A stretch of 64,000 nucleotides of DNA from Candidatus Eisenbacteria bacterium (GTDB lineage: Bacteria > Eisenbacteria > RBG-16-71-46 > SZUA-252): assembly GCA_005893275.1 (NCBI GenBank), contig VBOW01000027.1, positions 1 through 64,000 on the forward strand. Reading direction: 5' to 3'. Each line of letters begins with the position of its first letter. Positions within the stretch are counted from its first letter, which is position 1. Shown here piece by piece: positions 60,111-64,000 of the stretch. Both the position numbers and the translations under genes were made by a program. The notes beneath the pieces were generated by a model. The model was not told the origin of the DNA and did no database searches. It worked only from the letters and a program-made list of their open reading frames with translations.

Positions 60111-60583
60111 GCGAGAAACCTCGCGTCTTGATCCTATTCGGGAGCGATTCCGACCGCGCGGTGATGGAGGAGGCGGCGCGCGTCCTCGAGAGCTTCGGGG
60201 TCGCGTCCCGCATGGAAACGGCGTCGGCCCATCGGAGCCCCGACCGCGTGCGCGATCTCGTCCGGGAGGCGCCCGCGCAGGGAGTCCAGCTCTTCATCGC
60301 CGGCGCGGGCATGGCGAACCACCTCGCCGGCGCGGTCGCCGCGCACACGACGCTTCCCGTGATCGGCGTGCCTCTCGAGGGCTCCGCGCTCTCCGGAGCG
60401 GACTCGCTCTTCTCCACGGTCCAGATGCCGGCGGGCGTGCCGGTCGCCACGGTGGCGATCGGACCCGCGGGCGCGAAAAACGCGGCGGTGCTGGCGGTTC
60501 AAATCCTGGCGCTGTCGGACCGAGGTCTCGCGCTCAAGCTCGAGGACTTGAAGCTGAGGCTGGCCCGCGGCGAGCGGCTCTAG
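60107..60583 (+). CDS. purE: N5-carboxyaminoimidazole ribonucleotide mutase (PurE)
   Basis: A 158-residue PurE with LFGSDSDRAVMEEA, TASAHRSPDRV and PVIGVPLEGSALSGADSLFSTVQMPAGVPVATVAIG. It acts in purine synthesis after carboxylation of aminoimidazole ribonucleotide. The loop usually read as GAGGAAHLPG is GAGMANHLAG, retaining the catalytic His but altered around it. I read it as class I (mutase); no purK is in the window. The ATG overlaps the purD stop. Confidence 0.92.
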   Translation: MSEKPRVLILFGSDSDRAVMEEAARVLESFGVASRMETASAHRSPDRVRDLVREAPAQGVQLFIAGAGMANHLAGAVAAHTTLPVIGVPLEGSALSGADSLFSTVQMPAGVPVATVAIGPAGAKNAAVLAVQILALSDRGLALKLEDLKLRLARGERL

Positions 60584-60613
60584 CAGCCGGGAAACGAAGG
60601 CGCGGGACTGCCG

Positions 60614-61222
60614 ATGGAGCACATCGTTCTCGCCCCGGGTGAGGCGTGGCGGGACGCCTCGGGGCGCGCCGCCCTAGTCTTGCGCCGGGGCGGAATCGCG
60701 CTCCTGCCGGCGGAAGGGGTGTACGGCCTGCATGCTCTGGCCGATCATGGGGCCGCGGTCGCGCGGCTCCAGGCCCTGAAGCCCCGCGACCCCGGGAAGC
60801 GCTTCATCGGATTGATCGCCGATCCGGGCGAGATCGACCGCTGGGCCGCGCCGAGCCCGCGGGCTTCTGCGCTCGCGCGGGAGCACTGGCCCGGCGCGCT
60901 CACGCTCGTCCTCCGCGCGGCGCCGTCGATTCCCGAATCGCTGCGCGCGCCGGAGGGAACGGTCGCCCTCCGGTGCCCCGGCAACGCATTCCTCCGCGCC
61001 GTGGTCCAAGCCGCGGGTGGAATCGTGCTCTCCACGTCGGCCAACGAACCGGGCCAGGATCCCGCGATCCGCGCGGAGGGCGCGCTCCTGGACGGGGTCG
61101 ATCTTGTCGTGGATCAAGGGGAGCTCTCCGGGATTCCTTCGACCGTCGTCTCGGTCGAAGGGGATCGTGTGCTCGTGCTCCGTAGCGGAGCCGTCCGGCT
61201 ACCCGGCTCGCGACGGGAGTAG
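60614..61222 (+). CDS. tsaC: L-threonylcarbamoyladenylate synthase (Sua5/YrdC/YciO family)
   Basis: A 202-residue YrdC-fold protein: LRRGGIALLPAEGVYGLHALAD, LKPRDPGKRFIGLI, WPGALTLVLRA, TVALRCPGN and GIVLSTSANEPGQDP. It would make threonylcarbamoyl-AMP for the t6A37 modification of tRNA. There is no Sua5 C-terminal domain, so it is the short TsaC form; YciO paralogues cannot be excluded. It is the last gene before a promoter and 30 bp after purE. Confidence 0.88.
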   Translation: MEHIVLAPGEAWRDASGRAALVLRRGGIALLPAEGVYGLHALADHGAAVARLQALKPRDPGKRFIGLIADPGEIDRWAAPSPRASALAREHWPGALTLVLRAAPSIPESLRAPEGTVALRCPGNAFLRAVVQAAGGIVLSTSANEPGQDPAIRAEGALLDGVDLVVDQGELSGIPSTVVSVEGDRVLVLRSGAVRLPGSRRE

Positions 61223-61223
61223 T

Positions 61224-61252
61224 TTGACGAACCGGCGATTCAGGTGTATCCT
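61224..61252 (+). promoter_or_regulatory. Promoter of the terminal surface-protein gene
   Basis: TTGACG, 17 bp, TATCCT, directly after the tsaC stop. The likely start lies near 61259, giving a leader of over 100 nt that contains small hairpins (CGGAC/GTCCG near 61278-61294 and CCCCT/AGGGG near 61337-61349). Confidence 0.6.
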
Positions 61253-61375
61253 ATTGTGTAACTTTGTTTTCTCGCGCGGACGGATTCTGTCCGTTCGTAC
61301 CGATTCGGAAGGTCGCGGCGCCGATCGCGGTTTCCACCCCTCAGAGGGGAACTCGTCACGACCCTCCTCGCAGGC

Positions 61376-64000
61376 TTGCCGTTCGGGCCCCGAGGGAGGA
61401 ATGCCTTTTTCCCGAGCCCGCCCGCTCTCCGAGCGGCCCGAGGCGGCTTCGCCCGCAATCTTTTCGCCTGGTATTTTGGCTGGGCCCTGATCCTAGCGCC
61501 ATCCGCCGCCACCGCCGCGACCTTCTACGTCGATAACGCAAATCCCGCTTGCTCCAATACTGGCCCCGGGACCCCGACAGCACCCTATTGCACCATCTCG
61601 GCCGCCATCGCGGCACACAAGGGACCCGGAACCACGATATACGTCCGTCCCGGCCTCTATCCGGAGCAGATAACCGTTCCGGCATCGGGGGACTCAGCGA
61701 GTCCGTTCGTCATCCAGGCATTGGGTGCGCCGGTAACGGTGGACGGGTCGGATGATTTCTCGGCGACTGCCGAGTGGACGCTCTACTCAGGGGATGTTTG
61801 GCTCGCCTCGAGTGTGACGTGGAGCCCGCTTCAGGTTTTTGCCGACGGAGCCAGACTCACCCCCTCCTCGGCCTCGCCGAGCGCGCTCCCTCTACGGACG
61901 TTCCACTATGTCTCGGGCACGGGGCTCTATGTTAACGCGGGCGGCGGCAATCCGGGATCGCACCAGTCGCGGGTGGGTCGGCGGGCATATGGCTTCCGCC
62001 TCTCGGGCCGCTCGTGGGTCACGATCAGCGGATTCACGGTGACCCGAACCGAAGACCGGGCGATCTACCTGAGCAGCAGCTCCAACCACTGCGTCGTCTC
62101 AAGCAACTCGGTGAATCTCGCCCGCCACTACGGGATTGGGATCTCGGCGTCCACGGGCGTGCTGGTGACATCCAACGTGATCTTCGACAACCAGGACCAC
62201 GGAATCTCGCTGTCGTCCACGAGCGACGGGTGCACGTTGCAGGACAACGAGTCGTTCCGGAACGCGGATCCCTCGACGCGTAGGGCGAACGGCATCTCCT
62301 TGAGCGGCTCCAGCGGCAACCTCGTCCAAAGGAATCGCCTGCACGACAACCAGGATACGGGGCTCCAGTTCGGCAGCTCCTCCAATAACAACATTTCAAT
62401 CGGGAACATCTCCTGGAACAACGGCGATCACGGCTTTCACCATCTCAGTACTTGCACCGGGACCGTGCATCGACACGAGGTAGCCTATGGGAATTTCAAC
62501 GATGGGTTTGCCGTGGAGGGCGGCTGCACTGGTACGAGCGTATTCAACTGCATCGCGGTAAGTAATGGGCTCACGCAGGGCGGGCTCGATCTCTGGGTGG
62601 ATAGCGGCTCCGCGCCGGGGTTTGTGTCGGACTACAACCTCTTTTGGAACTCGACTTCGGCGGCTCCTGTCAAGTACATCTCGACCACTTATCCCTCTGT
62701 CGCCGCCTACAGCGCCGCCACCGCGCAGGACGCGCAGTCACTCCAAAGCGACCCGCGGTTTGTAAATCCCGGGGCGGGAGACTTCCACCTGAACTCGAAT
62801 TCCCCGGCGATCGATAATGCTAACTCCTCGGTCAGCAACTGGCCGGCCATGGACGCGGAGGGACGGCCGCGGGTGGACGATCCCTCCACCCCCAACGCCG
62901 GAATCGGTCCCGTCTCCTACGCCGACCGAGGCGCGCTCGAGTTCACGCTGAACGGTGTGCCCCCGGTGGCCCGCCTGACGGTCACGCCGGCGTCGGGCTC
63001 CGCCCCCCTGGCTGTTACCGCAGATGCCTCGACGTCCACGGATGACGACGGGACGATCGCGTCCTATCGATTCGATTTCGGAGACGGCACGTTTGTCGGC
63101 CCACAGACAGCGTCGAGCGCAGCTCACACATACGCGGCCGGTAACTGGACCTGCGGTCTCACCGTGACGGACAGCCAGGGGAACACGAACTTCACGAGCG
63201 CCGCGGTGGCGGTGAGCGGATCATCGAATTTGCCCCCGCAAGGGATCATCAACACTCCGGTCGGCAATGTGACCGTTGTGTCCGGATCATCCGTTTCGTT
63301 CACGGGAACGGCCTCAGATCCGGACAATACGACTCCGTTCACCTACCTATGGGATTTTGGGGGTGGCGCCCCCAACCAGGTCGTAGAGGACCCGGGCGCG
63401 ATCGTATTCAACACGCCCGGCACTTACACCGCCCGCTTTACGGTGACGGACTCCATGGGTCTCGCCGACCCTACGCCCGACTCCCGCGTCGTCACCGTGG
63501 TCGCACCGACGGTCGGAGGTGCCGAAGTCCACTGGACCATGACCGGTCAGAACTCGGTTACCTTTGAATGGGTGGGCAGCGAGGACTTCATTCGTTACGG
63601 CCCGACGACGATATACACCCAGAGCGTGACCGCCACGACGCCGAATCCTATCCCGTTCTCCTCGGCCGGGCCGTTCTGGGAAGCGAAGCTTATCGGGCTC
63701 CAAGAAAACACCCTCTACCACTACTCCATCGGCAGCGGGCCCGACCACACCTTCCACACCCCCCCTCCGGCCGGGAGCTCCGATTTCACGATCTTTGTCG
63801 AGGGCGACATCGCGGACGAGTCCAGTTATGTCAGGATGGGGACGATCCAGTCGCAGATCGCCGCGAGCCCTCCCGCGTTCGTTCTCATGGTTGGAGATCT
63901 CACGTATGGGGGCGCTCATGGACTCAGCAAAGTGGACCATCACTTCAACGACGTCATGGTGTGGTCCCAGGACGCCGCCTACATGCCGGCCTGGGGGAAC
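61376..64000 (+). CDS. Secreted beta-helix/PKD/purple-acid-phosphatase-like multidomain protein, 3' truncated
   Basis: The frame stays open to the right edge, so the C-terminus is missing; 875 residues are visible. In order: Arg-rich N-terminus and hydrophobic export signal (WYFGWALILAPSAATAA, cleavage near residue 47); a right-handed parallel beta-helix of NosD/PbH1 type (~50-515, repeats such as GIGISASTGVLVTSNVIFDN); two PKD domains (~527-615 with DFGDGTF, ~619-711); a fibronectin-like domain as in purple acid phosphatases (~712-800); and the start of a metallophosphoesterase with VEGDIA and MVGDLTYGG. The window ends at PAWGN, where GNHE would follow. The TTG start is uncertain: the frame is closed by a stop at 61259-61261 and no ATG or GTG precedes the signal. 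Confidence 0.8.
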   Translation, partial: MPFGPRGRNAFFPSPPALRAARGGFARNLFAWYFGWALILAPSAATAATFYVDNANPACSNTGPGTPTAPYCTISAAIAAHKGPGTTIYVRPGLYPEQITVPASGDSASPFVIQALGAPVTVDGSDDFSATAEWTLYSGDVWLASSVTWSPLQVFADGARLTPSSASPSALPLRTFHYVSGTGLYVNAGGGNPGSHQSRVGRRAYGFRLSGRSWVTISGFTVTRTEDRAIYLSSSSNHCVVSSNSVNLARHYGIGISASTGVLVTSNVIFDNQDHGISLSSTSDGCTLQDNESFRNADPSTRRANGISLSGSSGNLVQRNRLHDNQDTGLQFGSSSNNNISIGNISWNNGDHGFHHLSTCTGTVHRHEVAYGNFNDGFAVEGGCTGTSVFNCIAVSNGLTQGGLDLWVDSGSAPGFVSDYNLFWNSTSAAPVKYISTTYPSVAAYSAATAQDAQSLQSDPRFVNPGAGDFHLNSNSPAIDNANSSVSNWPAMDAEGRPRVDDPSTPNAGIGPVSYADRGALEFTLNGVPPVARLTVTPASGSAPLAVTADASTSTDDDGTIASYRFDFGDGTFVGPQTASSAAHTYAAGNWTCGLTVTDSQGNTNFTSAAVAVSGSSNLPPQGIINTPVGNVTVVSGSSVSFTGTASDPDNTTPFTYLWDFGGGAPNQVVEDPGAIVFNTPGTYTARFTVTDSMGLADPTPDSRVVTVVAPTVGGAEVHWTMTGQNSVTFEWVGSEDFIRYGPTTIYTQSVTATTPNPIPFSSAGPFWEAKLIGLQENTLYHYSIGSGPDHTFHTPPPAGSSDFTIFVEGDIADESSYVRMGTIQSQIAASPPAFVLMVGDLTYGGAHGLSKVDHHFNDVMVWSQDAAYMPAWGN

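Overview
The window is a GC-rich bacterial chromosome segment, almost entirely coding and mostly on the + strand. It carries diderm outer-membrane genes (TonB-dependent receptor, Omp85/TamB pair, RseP, heptose/LPS-core enzymes). It also has surface-protein families typical of the Fibrobacteres-Chlorobi-Bacteroidetes superphylum and its uncultured relatives: a PorV/UPF0164-type barrel, a GWxTD-domain protein and a FlgD-like C-terminal sorting-type domain. My inference is an uncultured lineage such as Candidatus Eisenbacteria or a close relative; the taxonomy is not proven by the sequence. GTG and TTG starts are frequent. A recurring promoter form is visible, TTGAC(N), a 16-18 bp spacer, then TAnnnT.

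Layout. 0-5.2 kb: the end of a haem-domain (EB_dh-like) protein, an unknown outer-membrane barrel, and tldD-tldE. 5.2-13.5 kb: a surface cassette of TonB receptor, large secreted protein with a sorting-type C-terminus, PorV-like barrel and GWxTD protein. 13.5-18.3 kb: glycolysis (a phosphofructokinase with pyrophosphate-type residues, gap, pgk, tpiA), then secG and tRNA-Leu(GAG) closed by a terminator. 18.3-26.3 kb: a small zinc-ribbon protein, a sugar epimerase with an altered active site, a split transketolase, a DUF1028-TPR protein, a minus-strand operon (unknown 112-aa protein, glpX, bshB1), an SDR and an adenosine-specific kinase. 26.4-32.6 kb: recJ, rel, dtd, maf, mtnA. 32.6-36.4 kb: rplM, rpsI, rpsB, tsf, pyrH, frr. 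36.4-45.9 kb: uppS, cdsA, dxr, then a block of two heptose-activation genes and five glycosyltransferases inserted before rseP. 45.9-61.2 kb: rseP, an Omp85 protein (tamA/bamA type), tamB (apparently frameshifted near its start), pcrA, gatCAB, purD, purE, tsaC. 61.2 kb to the end: a large secreted beta-helix/PKD/purple-acid-phosphatase-like protein cut off by the window edge.

The genes work together in recognisable modules. Pyrophosphate-type PFK and GlpX would allow flexible flow in both directions through the glycolytic trunk, and transketolase links it to the pentose phosphates. The frr-uppS-cdsA-dxr-rseP-omp85-tamB run and the heptose/glycosyltransferase block together build the outer membrane and its lipopolysaccharide core. 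The TonB/CTD/PorV/GWxTD cassette is the part least explained by known biology and the best candidate for an undescribed surface system.
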